A DNA stretch of 64,000 bases from Tridacna crocea (GCA_943736015.1 OX031058.1:14409001-14473000); one strand, 5' to 3'; shown: positions 44,515 through 54,845, counted from the stretch's first letter. Numbers and translations: made by a program. Notes: a model not told the origin generated them from the letters alone.

Positions 44515-45558
44515 AAGTTTAATCCTTCGAAATCGAAATCATTGTTAATATCTCGTAAACGTGACAAACCCGATCACCCAGTCCTTACTATGTCAAATAT
44601 TGCAATTCCGACGGTCCAGTTTCATAAACACCTCGGTATCTGTCTATCTTGTGACGGATCCTGGGACCAACAAATTAAATCTATTGTTGAGAAGGCATGG
44701 AATAGAATAGGTATTTTACGCCGTTTAAAATTTCTGCTTGATCGCCTTTCTCTGCAGACTATATACTTTTCATTCATCAGACCTATTCTTGAATATGGAG
44801 ACACCGTTTGGGACAACATGTATGAATACCATAAGGCAGAACTCGATAAGATCCAAAACGAGGCAGCCAGGATAGTAACAGGATGCACCAAATTAGTGTC
44901 TCTTTCAGACCTTTCTAGAGAATCTGGCTGGGAGACATTAAGACATCGCAGAAACAAACATAAACTCATTCTTTTTTTCAAAATGGTTAATGGTCTAGTT
45001 CCAAACTACCTATGCTCTCTTGTTCCGTCCACTATTGGAAGTAACACAACGTACAATCTTCGCAATTCTAATGACTTGGCAAACATACTTTGTAGAACCA
45101 GCCTTTATAGGAATTCTTTCCTGCCATCAGCTGTAAACGCATGGAACTCCTTGCCACAAGTTACTAGAGAATTTTACTCTCTCTCGGCGTTTAAACGTTT
45201 GCTGAACATAGACAAACCCACTCCTTGTAAACTTTATTTTTACGGGGAAAGAAAAATGCAAATTATTCATACTCGACTTAGAAATGACTGTAGCGATCTA
45301 AAACAACATCTCTTCTGGAAAAATATTGTGACTTCTCCTCTTTGTCGTTGCGGGGAAGTTGAATCTAATACACACTACTTCTTTGAATGCAGATTTTATT
45401 GTAACATTCGAGTAACACTCAGACAACATATTAGCGTTAAATCTGCTTTTAATATTGATACAGTGCTTTATGGAGACAACGAACTCTCCCTTGTCGAAAA
45501 CGAACATATCTTCCATGCAGTTCATGATTACATTGATAAAAGCAAGAGATTCTCTTAG
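44515..45558 (+). pseudogene. C-terminal part of a non-LTR reverse transcriptase
   Basis: The frame is open from the insertion point (44515, FNPSKSKSLLISRK) to TAG at 45558, about 347 codons, without a stop. Recognisable blocks are FNPSKSK (the region after the polymerase catalytic Asp pair), HLGICLS, RPILEYGDTVWDN and AARIVTG, then a terminal CRCGEVESNTHYFFEC zinc-knuckle-like motif (C-x-C-x6-H-x4-C). This is the Jockey/CR1-like layout. The fingers, palm and endonuclease are missing, so it cannot be active; there is no ATG near its start. The absence of stops suggests a fairly young insertion. Confidence 0.85.
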
Positions 45559-45916
45559 TTTTATTCCAATTAAAGGTTAGATCCGCTGATCTTCTTTTCT
45601 GACAATGTACTGTCGCGAACTTTTATACATAAGCATAACTTGTATCTTTTGCTGCCGCTCTGCTCAATCACCAATCACTTTTCCTTTTTTCTTTTTAATT
45701 TTTCAGATAACAGCCCTTTTGTTTATAATCCTATTATCTGTTCTTTTGTAATAAATTCTTTTCTTTTTTGACATTTGATATTATTGGAATATCACGTGTT
45801 TCAGTTTAGGGAGAGGAACTATATAAGCAATATGCTTTCGTTCCAATCCTTTTCACATCATTTCTTGTATTGTAAATGTAAATGTCAATATATTGAATAA
45901 AATATGTTTAAATTAT
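44515..45916 (+). mobile_element. 5'-truncated non-LTR retrotransposon insertion
   Basis: The 1402-bp insertion begins in the middle of a reverse transcriptase frame, ends with a 3' tail (tattgaataaaatatgttta), and is flanked by the duplication aaagcatt. A 5' truncation with a short target duplication is what target-primed reverse transcription leaves. Confidence 0.85.
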
Positions 45917-46084
45917 AAAGCATTTGCAGGCAACAAAATGAAAGTGACTAGAAATTTGAAATTAGTTTTGCGAAGGGTAGAAAACATTGTGGGCCAAGGA
46001 GAAAATGATGGTTACCAGCATTTTCTCCTTTTCCCATAATGTTTTCAAAAGGCTTCTTTTCTAGGGGCGTCAGAAGTAGAGATT

Positions 46085-46215
46085 GTATGGTAATGAGAAA
46101 TGAGACCTGGTTTAGCTCCAGATTTCTCTAAACTGCTGATCACAGCTGAGTGGATCGCAGGAGGTAGCGTTTTATTGAGTAAACGTTTTAGTTTGAAATT
46201 GAAAGTAAAACGCTT
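46085..46215 (+). mobile_element. E5 fragment
   Basis: gagaaatgagacctggttta through aacgcttgtcgcg, the far end of an E5 copy, joined directly to the start of the next E5 copy. Confidence 0.5.
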
Positions 46216-46279
46216 GTCGCGTTGTCTGCGCATGTCATATTCTTCGAAGAATCGACTGTCTTATATGATGCATCACTAG

Positions 46280-46442
46280 GGGTCCCTATAAAGTAAGAAA
46301 CGGAACCGAAACGAAACGCAACGAAACGGAACGAAACGTTACGAAACGTTACGAAACGAAACGAAACGCAACGAAACGAAACGAAATAGAACGAAACGGA
46401 ATATAACGTGAACGAAACGAAACGGAACGAAACGAAATGAAA
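46280..46442. repeat. Left terminal inverted repeat, (aacga)n-rich
   Basis: gggtccctataaagtaagaa, acggaaccgaaacgaaacgc and further aacga/aacgg units. Confidence 0.85.
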
Positions 46443-46763
46443 TCTAGCAGCGTTTTTTTTTTTTTAACTTATTTTTTTGTCTCAATTTATCGTTTTTTTT
46501 TCTGTTGTACTGTTTCCAATTGTTTTATCCCACAGTGTATTTAAGGCACAAAAAGGATTATGTCGCTGAATTTTTGCGATTATTTTGCATTGAAAATCTG
46601 GTCAAAGTCAAGATTAAGCACTTAAAACGATAATCCTCTACAAGGGAGTGTAGTTTTAAGGTTGCAAAAAACATATTAGGTGCAATTTTAAATATTTGAC
46701 GTGTAGAGAAAATTCAATTTTGTTCTGTCACTATGGTATCAGAGTATTATCACAGGGCGCCGG

Positions 46764-46975
46764 AATATGGCGAGCCTGGGTAGCACAGTTGGTAGCGTAC
46801 AGGACTTCAAAATATGGGTCGCCAGTTCAAATATCCATTCGACAAATTTCTTTCGAAAAATTGATGATAGTCATTGCGACAGGATTCATTCCTCTCTCTC
46901 CTGTGATCACCGATAGTAAGCGATTAAAAGCAGCCAGTGGCTTGGGAAGAATATTACTCTCGAAGTACCAAAAGT
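46764..46975 (+). mobile_element. tRNA-derived SINE (S1)
   Basis: Head gggtagcacagttggtagcg with a B-box-like gccagttcaaatatc; body gatgatagtcattgcgacag and cagccagtggcttggg match the complement of 59351-59640. Confidence 0.65.
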
Positions 46976-47021
46976 AAAAATAACAGCAGGAAAACACAGA
47001 TAGGTGTAATGCAGCGATTTT

Positions 47022-47180
47022 GTTTGGTTTGTATTAGAGTTTAATGCCTTTTTAACAGCGTGGGTCATATCATGGCGGTCAGTGTCGCACTAATGTCTTT
47101 CCTGGCTTTTTCACACCGGTACTGACCAAGTCCAGGTCACGAGTCTGATGCGCTAACCACTGAGCGATCCGCCCGGGCCA
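47022..47180 (-). mobile_element. tRNA-derived SINE (S2)
   Basis: Tail ttggtttgtattagagttta and catggcggtcagtgtcgcac at the left. The head on the minus strand includes tcagtggttagcgcatcaga. Confidence 0.65.
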
Positions 47181-47227
47181 AATGTAGCGATGCATGCAAC
47201 GATACAACAAATGTTGTATAGGGCGTT

Positions 47228-47362
47228 AACTCTTAAGACATTGTAGTAAAGAGAGAAAATGCTGGTAACGAACATTTTATCCTTTTCTTAAAACATTTTC
47301 AAAAGTACTAGTATTCTCCTTTAGGGGCGGTGAAACTCAGGATTTTATAACAAGGGGTTTGT
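47228..47362. mobile_element. PalA fragment
   Basis: aaagagagaaaatgctggta, a mutated second arm (acgaacattttatccttttc), then tttaggggcggtgaaactca. The ends are lost. Confidence 0.5.
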
Positions 47363-47419
47363 TTCTTTCATATTTAAATCGAAAACTGAGGTCATATCTG
47401 TTCTGCAATGAGAGCTGTG

Positions 47420-47560
47420 ATCGTATGGTGGTTAGTGCTTTGCGAATTAGCCGACATTCCCGGTTTGAATCCTGGTCACGGCAGGTCTGTGACCGTCGCT
47501 ATCTCGGCACAGCTTAACAATTTTTAGCTGGCCTTTGGGTTGTAAGGCGTCTTACACCAC
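47420..47560 (+). mobile_element. tRNA-like SINE piece
   Basis: A-box-like gtatggtggttagtgctttg and B-box-like ggtttgaatcctggtcac. The body is short and not matched elsewhere here. Confidence 0.5.
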
Positions 47561-47580
47561 TTTTCATACGATTTCTATTC

Positions 47581-48045
47581 TATGACTGCTTCGGTTGACT
47601 CTGCTGACGTTTTTTATTGTTTTTACCACACAAGCAATTTCATCTCTTTCCTCTTTGTTGTGCATATTGTTGAAAATGTAACACTTCGATTAGATACGAG
47701 CCTTGCTTTTGGCAATAGGGAGTTTAATGCCTCGCAGTTATACATGATACCAAGTAGGTCATCATATTATTATGGATACATAATTTCCCTCCTTGTTTAA
47801 AAGTCGACTGAATCACGAAGTACACTGGTCCTTTGACAGGTATAATATTGACTCAGTAGAATATTGACTAACTAGCAAACATTTTCGATTAAGATCAGCC
47901 TGCACAGATTGCGCCATGCAGCGATACAACTGATATAATGTTTAGTTTAAACATATTCATCTTACATCGATTGAAAAACAAGTTCTTACAACTTGTACTT
48001 ATCTCTCGCTATTCTGCTTCCTCGGAACTAAACCAGTACTCGCGC
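47581..48045. other. Stretch inside the 4.25-kb element without recognised gene
   Basis: A 72-codon frame at 47582-47800 has no recognisable motif. Confidence 0.35.
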
Positions 48046-48165
48046 CAAATGTGTGGGCTAATGAAAAATCCCAAAGCTGACACCCGTTCCCGTGTATCGA
48101 ACTCGGGACCTGATGATTATGAGGCCGACGCTCAACCCTACGACCACGGACGCCACACAATAATG
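48046..48165 (-). mobile_element. tRNA-like SINE piece
   Basis: On the minus strand gtccgtggtcgtagggttga and cgagttcgatacacggg resemble A and B boxes. Confidence 0.45.
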
Positions 48166-48295
48166 TTGAAAAGGGTGTTAGACACTATGCAGTCAATAAA
48201 ATCAAGCGTTGGAATATTTCAAGCATGTTTTTTTCCCAGGGTTTTAATTCTTAATTTGAAAAATATTCTGTAAAAGAGAGCTTAACGAGTCCGTA

Positions 48296-48545
48296 AACCG
48301 TAAACAGTATCCACCCAGGTCAGCCTGCGCAGTACCCGCAGGGTGACGTGAGCCGAAACCTTTCCCTATTGGTCACTTTTCTGCCTGTCAAAGGACCAGA
48401 GTACTTCATGTTACAGTGCAAAGTTACACACAAAAAAAGACTTCATGGATCTAAAATTGTGTGAGGACCTACTTGGTATCGTGCATCACGGAGATATATT
48501 AAGCCCCCTTTTGCCGGAGCATGTATCATTGTATATTTCGTTAAC
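48296..48545. mobile_element. Possible PalD MITE
   Basis: aggtcagcctgcgcagtacc and partner gcagggtgacgtgagcc, then tggtatcgtgcatcacggag, similar to 18165-18415. Confidence 0.35.
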
Positions 48546-48809
48546 TGTAAGTTAGTATTAACTTATTTTAAAGTCGTCTTTTGGGGCTACTGTTAGTTAA
48601 AATTTCTTTATGTACTTTTTAAGAAACCTCTATTTCTATTTAAAATGAACTAGGACAGAGCAAACTGGAAGGTTTCAAACAGTGACTGAAAGGGAAAAAT
48701 AGTGCATAAAACTTTTGATGTATCCAGAAACCTTAAAATGAATAGGTACATATGCCGCAGACATAATTTCTCTTAGAAAAATAATTTCAAACCTAACATT
48801 TTCCAGGGT

Positions 48810-49022
48810 CCTGAGTGGCTCAGTAGTAAAGTGTAGGACTTGTGACCTGGAGGCTTTGGGCTCAATCCTCACTGGATCCACTGGCTTTTTTGTAGCAAGA
48901 TCATTCAGAACCCTAGCCAAGTACTGGTGGAACTCACAATACATGAATCTGTGAGCTATTGCCGTGATATAACTGAAAAATTGTTGAAAGCGGCGTTCAA
49001 TCTAGAATCAGTCAATCAATCA
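48810..49022 (+). mobile_element. tRNA-derived SINE (S1), complete
   Basis: Head gtcctgagtggctcagtagt with a B box gggctcaatcctcac; tail gttgaaagcggcgttcaatc and gtcaatcaatcaaa. About 213 bp, the clearest full-length copy. Confidence 0.72.
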
Positions 49023-49327
49023 AAATCGTCTGTCCCGGTCTCGACGATTTTTTATGTATGTCTGTTTCATGCAAAAAAAAGAGACATTCAATATAATTAG
49101 CCATGTTCAGTGAAATAAGGTCTTCGAGGCTACTATTTTGGGATGGAAATCAAAGTGATTGAAAAACAGACAGTGCATGAAGAAAGGTGATATCTGCACA
49201 AATGTACAAAATTTAAATAAAGACTCAAAACCGGCATTCTAATTCGCCTGATATAAAATGGATTATTTTTCTAAAGCATCTTGTAAGAATCCAAACCGGT
49301 TTCATTACCGGCAGTAGGTGTTATCAA

Positions 49328-49642
49328 AAGGTCTCGGTAGCTCAGTCAGTACTGTACAGGACTTGAGAACAGATAGTCGCTGGTTCGATTCCCTACTCTG
49401 CCAATTTCTTTTCGAGGATTGATGATAGTCATTGCAGCAAGATTCATTCCTCTTTCGTCGAAGGCCGTTGTGTCGGCGAGGGTTATGTAGAAAAGCAGAA
49501 AAATGGCATGTAAACAACGTTATGTTGAAAACTTTTGTAAGAAATTCCAGGAAAGCACCGATAGACCTGCACTGGCAGCTGCTTTGTAATTGAAATTATG
49601 TTGAAATCGGCGTTTAACGCCATACAAAATCAATCATTCATA
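49328..49642 (+). mobile_element. tRNA-derived SINE (S1)
   Basis: Head ggtctcggtagctcagtcag, B box gctggttcgattcc; tail gttgaaatcggcgtttaacg and caatcattc. Confidence 0.72.
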
Positions 49643-50399
49643 ATCGGTTATCAGTGCATTCAACCTTGCTGTATTTGGACATGAATTTTTAATCACAGTA
49701 TTTATGGAAACAATATACAAAATATCAACCAGACTGCGACGTATTTGCAGTACTGATGGCTGCCAAAAACCATCTTTGCCAGCCAAGGCTGACGATTCGC
49801 TACGCTACTCTACCCTTGGCGGGATTTTTACATTTCCCCCAATACGCTTTTTCATTGGATGCAGCCAGTCCTAACTGCAACGGATGAAATCGCTCGTAGC
49901 ATTTCATCTTTGATAAAAATAGATCAAGATCACTACCTTTCGAATAGAAGGCAAACATGGAAACCCAAGTGGATGTCTGCTTATCGCTTTCATGTCTATT
50001 CGTAAGCGGTTTGTAAACCGATATTTCATTGGCTTTTAGAAATATGATGTAAAGGGTGTAATAGAGGGCGCATCGCAGGAATCTCGAAATCGGGCTCAAT
50101 CAGCCAAGGTAAGATCCAGGTAGTGATCGTAACCTGGGCTCCCGGAGATGGCCAGAAACATGAAGAACATTTCATTGGAGATTTATGTCATAACAAAGTA
50201 AACAATAGTCTAAGTTTACTCAAACCAACATTAAAATAAAATGTCTTCATTTAAATTGTCAAAATTCACCAAAGTATCACGATCATAGTGCGCCGTCAAA
50301 ATTTTAAGTCTTACTTCGTAACAATTTCGGCAATCAAAAGTAGGGTTATTTACAAACAAACTATGTTTTCCTTCTGCTTGATTTTGTACCAAAAATAGC
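49643..50399. other. Interior of the 4.25-kb element without recognised gene
   Basis: Minus-strand frames at 49800-50099 (99 codons) and 50231-50437 (68 codons, running into the terminal repeat) match nothing I know. Confidence 0.35.
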
Positions 50400-50533
50400 A
50401 CTCCGTTTCGTTTCGTTCCGTTTCGTTCTCGTTCCATTCCGTTTCGTTCTATTTCGTTTCGTTTCGTTCCGTTTCGTTGCGTTTCGTTTCGTTGCGTTTC
50501 GTTTCGGTTCCGTTTCTCAGTTTATAGGGACCC
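50400..50533. repeat. Right terminal inverted repeat, (aacga)n-rich
   Basis: Complement of the left end: cgtttcggttccgtttctca then gtttatagggaccc. Confidence 0.85.
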
Positions 50534-51161
50534 CATCACTAGCCCCAAAAGCGGGCTGACTGTAATATTACGCTCTATAACGTAATGTAGAAAATAGCTT
50601 TTATCAATACCAATTTTGAGGAGAAATGAGACCTGCTTTAGCTCCAGATTTCACTAAACTGCTGATCATAGCTGAGTGAATTGCACGAGGTAGGGTTTTA
50701 TTGATTAAACGTTTATTTTAGTTTGAAATTCAAAGTAACGGTTGTCGCGTAGTTAAGTGGTTCGGCTCTGTACACAGGATGCCCAAATTAGATAGATGAG
50801 TATTTATAGAATGCCATCCGTAGCGGGAGATAATGGCTGACTTCGTTTGGGGCTATAGCCACCGGCTAAAGTGACGTCAGAAAACTATAAATAAACGGGA
50901 AGCTGTCAAGTACGCATGTCATGAAGCGAACACACATAGCCTTTGCAACAGCAGTCAACAATATGGCGGCGTCCATGGATACCTATACTGTTGGCGATTG
51001 AGATTTTTTTTTATGGATGATGAATTAAATGACATGTTTTTTTTTTGCATTTACCTACAAAAACTGTTTTGCTTGGTCTCTTACTCAGACTCCGTCGACA
51101 GCATATTCAGCGGGTGCAGGGTTATTCAGAGAATATAATTCCCCAGTTTATAGACTTTGAC

Positions 51162-51390
51162 TTAACCCTTTCCCAAACAATCCCTGGTTTTTACGGGTCT
51201 TGAATAGTAGCCTTTTGAAAACATTGTGGAAAAAAAAGAAAATGCTGGTAACCAGCATTTTCTCCTTTTCCCACAATGTTTACTACCCAATCATAGACAG
51301 AAATCTTCTTTTTAGCAAGAGTTGAATTGTCGTCTGCAAATGCTTTCAATTTTGTCTAGTCCAAAAGCTTGTCGTTTGGGAAAGGGTTAA
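51162..51390. mobile_element. PalA element, complete
   Basis: TTAA lies at 51162-51165 and 51387-51390. The first arm is damaged (gtggaaaaaaaagaaaatgc). Confidence 0.87.
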
Positions 51391-51536
51391 GGTACCATTT
51401 TCGAATTGATAAAGGGATGTGTGAGGAGGTTCTAAGGGTTATCGGCCATTTTCTTACAAGCCAGGACCACAGTGGTGGTATTGAGGACACAGATCTGTTT
51501 ATCTTCCGAAAAATCGCAAATTTCAATGAAAATTTT
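51391..51536 (+). pseudogene. Possible coding remnant, 46 codons
   Basis: The plus-strand frame reads YHFRIDKGMCEEVLRVIGHF and continues to a TGA at about 51533. The amino-acid composition looks protein-like, but there is no ATG or clear splice pair, and I do not recognise the family. It could be part of an old transposon protein. Confidence 0.2.
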
Positions 51537-51635
51537 TGATATTTTTCCTTCACCCCAAAAGATTTTCAAAACTTATAGAGACAATTAGCTCTACCATAAT
51601 TCCAGCTACATTTGATTTCTGCATATGCATTCAAT

Positions 51636-51820
51636 TTCAACCTTTGAAAACACTGTTGGAAAAGGAGAAAATGCTGGTAACCAGCATTTTCTCCATTTCC
51701 CACAATGTTTTCTTCCCTTTCCAAATCAATTTTCTAATTTTCATTCACATTCATTTTGTCGCCTGCAAATGCTTTCAATTTGAACAAGTCCAAAATTTTG
51801 CCATTCGCTAAAGAGTTAAA
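51636..51820. mobile_element. PalA element, 5' truncated
   Basis: It starts near the palindrome (cctttgaaaacactgttgga) and ends with TTAA at 51815-51818. One arm carries the T-to-C change; the other does not. Confidence 0.78.
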
Positions 51821-52262
51821 TACAAAGATTCCCACGGCTATGGCCAAGACTCATACAGTGTAGGCCTAGTTGTAGTCTTGATACAGATCCTTTTTTGGTG
51901 TAAAGCAGATCAGGAGTTGAATAAGAATTTCCATCTGGCTAAAAATTGTTTAGCCAGATCCTGAACAAGTCCAGACCAATTAAGAATTTTTATCTGTCCT
52001 AGTCCTGATAAGATCAAATGCCTATCTGGTCTAGCCAGATTCTGAATCTAGCTGAATTCCTGTCTAGCCTACGACATTTACAACTGTAAACCCAAACTTT
52101 TACTATAAAGTAGGTTTTACAAAATTGATCATTTGAAGGGTACCGGTATATTTAAGTCATAAAAGCAGAAGGTTAGAAAATAAATGAGATATGCCAACAA
52201 CAGTTAATATAATTTTAATAAAGTTTGAAAACTAACATGAAAATCAAAATGTCAGATAAATC
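51821..52262. other. Stretch without recognised gene
   Basis: Contains repeated catctggct / agccagat words (51925-52045), a weak inverted or tandem patch. Nothing coding. Confidence 0.35.
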
Positions 52263-52263
52263 T

Positions 52264-52633
52264 AACAAGAGGCCCATTATGCCTCTGTACAATGCTCCAC
52301 TGGCTTTTTAACCATACAAATTTGAAGTGATAGAGGTCCATAAGATAAAGCTAGATGCCAAATTTGGTAGCCCTGGGCCTTATGGTTTCAGACAAGAAGA
52401 TTTTCAAAGACGATCAAAATTTTTCGGTTTTGTTGCTATGGCAACCAGCTTTTTACTTCTTTCAAGAATTTCTGGAGAAGACAGTAGCAGGATTATTTCT
52501 GTGAGGTTTCATCAAATGGATGGGTAGTTTCAGTGAAAAAGTTTGAAAAAATAGTTAAAACACAGACACACATGTACAATGGACACCAGGCCATGACATA
52601 AGCCTGCTGGCCTTGGGCCAGTGGAGATAAAAA
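52264..52633 (+). mobile_element. HA element, short form
   Basis: Starts aacaagaggcccattatgcc; internal gttgctatggcaac; ends in the closing hairpin ctggccttgggccag. No tandem array, so it is a minimal form. Confidence 0.68.
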
Positions 52634-52959
52634 TGTCGTAGGTTGTTCATAAAAACTTGTGAAATCAAATGCAGCCACCAAAGTTTCTTTGAAATCTTTG
52701 TATGCTGCTTCAAGTTAAAGCAGAATTAGGGTAAAAGCCTTGTCCTGTTTTAAATTGAGGCAACATTATGTACAACAAAAGCCATATAATATGGGATGAA
52801 CAGGCATTAGACAATATAACATAATATCCCATCACTTCCTGTGGCAGGGTGTAAAGAACTAGTGACTCTTAAGAGCCTGAGCTGCTCTACTTGCAGTGTA
52901 TTTTTAACTGTCAAAGTTAAAAAAAAAAACTAAAAACAAATGAAATTTTCATCATGTAA

Positions 52960-53291
52960 ACAAGAAATGGAAATTTTCAACTTGAAATGGCTACTTTTCC
53001 GATATTGTTTGTTTCATTTTTTTTTATTTTTTTCAAAACCAATAGGGTTAAAGCTATTGATAAAACAAACTTTGCAAGTACACAGAAATCTGACAGATAA
53101 TGCATTCTTTATCAAGTAAACAAGAAATAGCTATTTTCAAATTAAAGTGGCTACTTTTCCCTTACTTTTTTTTTTTTCAAAATCAATCAGCTTGAAGCTG
53201 TTGATGAGATAAAGAAATTGTGCAAGTTTCACGAAAATCCAACCAAAAATGCTGACCAAATCATATAAATACGAAATGGAAATTTTAAACT
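52960..53291 (+). mobile_element. HA-like tandem fragment
   Basis: Units of about 150 bp starting taaacaagaaatgg (52967, 53118, 53266) with ggctacttttcc inside. Continues after the PalA insertion at 53528. Confidence 0.6.
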
Positions 53292-53527
53292 TTAACTCAT
53301 TACCAAACAACAATATTTAATCTATAGACTTGTCCAAATTGAAAGCATTTGCAGAAAACAGAATAAAAGTGACTGAAAATTTAAAATTTGTTTTGTGAAG
53401 GGTAGAAAACATTGTGGGAAAAATGAGAAAATGCTGGTAACCAGCATTTTCTCCTTTTCCCACAATGTTTTCTAAAGACTTCTTTTTCAGGGGCATCAAA
53501 AGTAGGGATTATGTGGTAATGGGTTAA
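53292..53527. mobile_element. PalA element, complete, with empty-site paralogue
   Basis: TTAA lies at 53292-53295 and 53524-53527. The host repeat resumes at once (ctggctacttttccc); the neighbouring unit at about 53138 has the uninterrupted version. Confidence 0.87.
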
Positions 53528-53534
53528 CTGGCTA

Positions 53535-53790
53535 CTTTTCCCATATTGTTAGGGCATAAATGTGACAAATGTGCAGGAGAAAAATAAATGGAACAAACTT
53601 AAAAAGGATTATCGGAAAGCAGTCTTGAGAACAACAGTACAGGGAATAATCCAACTAAATTCAAGTACTTTGAAGATTTCAACAGAATCTATTGAAACAG
53701 GGCTTCAACCAAACCTATGGTAGTTTATGACACTGGTAACAAATGGTCACTCACTTCTGACACAGATAGCCACTCTGCCTTTTTAGAGTT
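53535..53790 (+). pseudogene. Trihelix/Myb-like domain relic, C-terminal part
   Basis: Plus-strand translation gives KWNKLKKDYRKAV, then after a frame break NNSTGNNPTKFKYFEDFNRI and Y followed by TGA, then NRASTKPMVVYDTGNKW and SAFLELSKKQKK. The K-W-x-x-L-K-K-x-Y and F-x-x-F-N-R-I-Y-(G)-N-R patterns fit the third helix and following segment of Myb/SANT-like (trihelix) proteins. The frameshift and the stop make it a pseudogene. Confidence 0.5.
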
Positions 53791-53878
53791 ATCAAAGAAA
53801 CAGAAAAAATGAGCCTCTGCAAAGAAGCACTCAAAAGTCCGGAAATGTTAAAATTATGGAAAAGTTAGACCAGTAAAC

Positions 53879-53977
53879 CAGGACATCATGGCGTTGATTT
53901 TTATTAAACTCCTCATCAACCTCTCCTCTCACACTTAATAGAGCTTTCTCTTCACTCGATGTCCATAGGTGTATAAG
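53879..53977 (-). pseudogene. Trihelix/Myb-like domain relic, N-terminal part, inverted
   Basis: The minus strand encodes WTSSEEKALLSVRGEVDEEF and NKNQRHDVL, the expected first helix of the same kind of domain as the relic at 53535, but on the other strand. It is preceded by a good-looking acceptor (ttttattttttatAG), so a functional exon is not excluded. Its phase does not fit the exon at 54934-54846. Confidence 0.4.
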
Positions 53978-54007
53978 CTATAAAAAATAAAAAAAACGGA
54001 TATATTT

Positions 54008-54238
54008 GACGACTGTTTTATGCCGCTTCAACATTATTTCCGTCATATCACTGCAACAACTCGTATATTCATGTATTTTCTGGGTTTTAGCAGTACTAGG
54101 CAAGGGCTTTGAAGTGGCACTCAAATGAAAACTCCAATGAAAACTCCAATGAATGCAGTGCAGCTTGAACCCAGAGCCTCCAGCTTATGAGTCCCACACT
54201 TTACCACTGACCCCTGCAGGACTCCTCCTGTGCTGGTC
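54008..54238 (-). mobile_element. tRNA-derived SINE (S1)
   Basis: On the minus strand the head reads gcaggggtcagtggtaaagt with a B box gggttcaagctgc. The tail, at the left, is tatgccgcttcaacattatt. Confidence 0.68.
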
Positions 54239-54845
54239 AGGAAAAGATAGCCTATCCTAGTTCTTTTTCAATCACTAAAAACATTCAAAGCCACTGTATC
54301 TTGTGATGACAAACATTTCTGCCAAGGAACTGAATTTTGATTTGGCCCGAGCGCTTACTTTCACTTACTTTCACGGCTCTAGAAAAGCAATGATCTTTCC
54401 AGTTCTCCTGAGGCCAAATTAAGTTTCAGTTTACTTGCCAATATAGAAGTGAATATATTATTTCATAAGATTACACAATTATTTCTTTGGAGAAGTGATA
54501 TAATTCCCATGTTATTTCTATTTTTGGTACAGGTAAGATTCTTTCTGAAGTAGGCAGATGCCAGTATCTGACTTAGTACTGGTTAACTGCCTATTCAGTA
54601 GAGTCTGCTTAGGATGAGTGTTGATATACATGTATAACTGAAAATTCGCTAATATGGCATGAACCCCAATAAGCAATTATCAATCATATTTCCCCATAAT
54701 AGGAGTGTAAAGGGTACTGATAAAGCTTATGACACTTCAAAAAACCTGCCTGCATGGTACTAATCTGACACAAGCTAGAAGACTGGTGTTTGATACCCCA
54801 GCCCAGCAACATGTTTTTTTAACATTTCTCCCAAATCATACATAC
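54239..54845. other. Stretch without recognised gene (probable intron)
   Basis: It lies downstream of the exon ending at 54846. I looked for a phase-1 acceptor with an open frame on the minus strand and found none convincing. Confidence 0.35.

Larger units (their letters stand above)
44463..46095. mobile_element. PalA copy split by a non-LTR retrotransposon
   Basis: Left part 44463-44514 (ttaactcattactaaacgac to aaagcatt), right part 45917-46095 (aaagcatttgcaggcaac, palindrome, gtatggtaatgag). The 8-bp aaagcatt occurs at both junctions (44507-44514 and 45917-45924). Confidence 0.85.
46280..50533. mobile_element. 4.25-kb Mutator-like element, non-autonomous
   Basis: It starts gggtccctataaa and ends with the exact complement tttatagggaccc. 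The inverted ends continue for about 135-165 bp as aacgaaacg-type repeats. The 9-bp catcactag is duplicated at 46271-46279 and 50534-50542. Long inverted ends plus a 9-bp duplication is the Mutator-like pattern. I find no transposase frame inside; the interior holds six tRNA-like SINE pieces and short frames. Confidence 0.78.
46216..50836 (+). mobile_element. E5 copy split by a Mutator-like element
   Basis: Left part 46216-46279 (ttgtctgcgcatgtcatatt to catcactag), right part 50534-50836 (catcactagccccaaaagcg, gaaaatagcttttatcaata, gagaaatgagacctgcttta, to gcgggagataatgg). The order equals the unbroken E5 copies at 21835 and 33338 read on the minus strand. Confidence 0.7.

Noticed and set aside
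7566-49642. tRNA genes at several tRNA-like heads
   Set aside because: The acceptor stems do not pair, there are no terminator runs after the heads, and shared non-tRNA bodies and tails follow; SINEs fit better.
50231-50437. Last exon of the gene at 55406
   Set aside because: Phase would permit it (acceptor gcAG near 50385), but it lies inside the Mutator-like element, runs from its terminal repeat, and has no polyadenylation signal nearby.
53879-53977. Third exon of the gene at 55406
   Set aside because: After the phase-1 overhang of exon 2 this segment reads into a stop, and its Myb-like text pairs with the plus-strand relic at 53535 instead.
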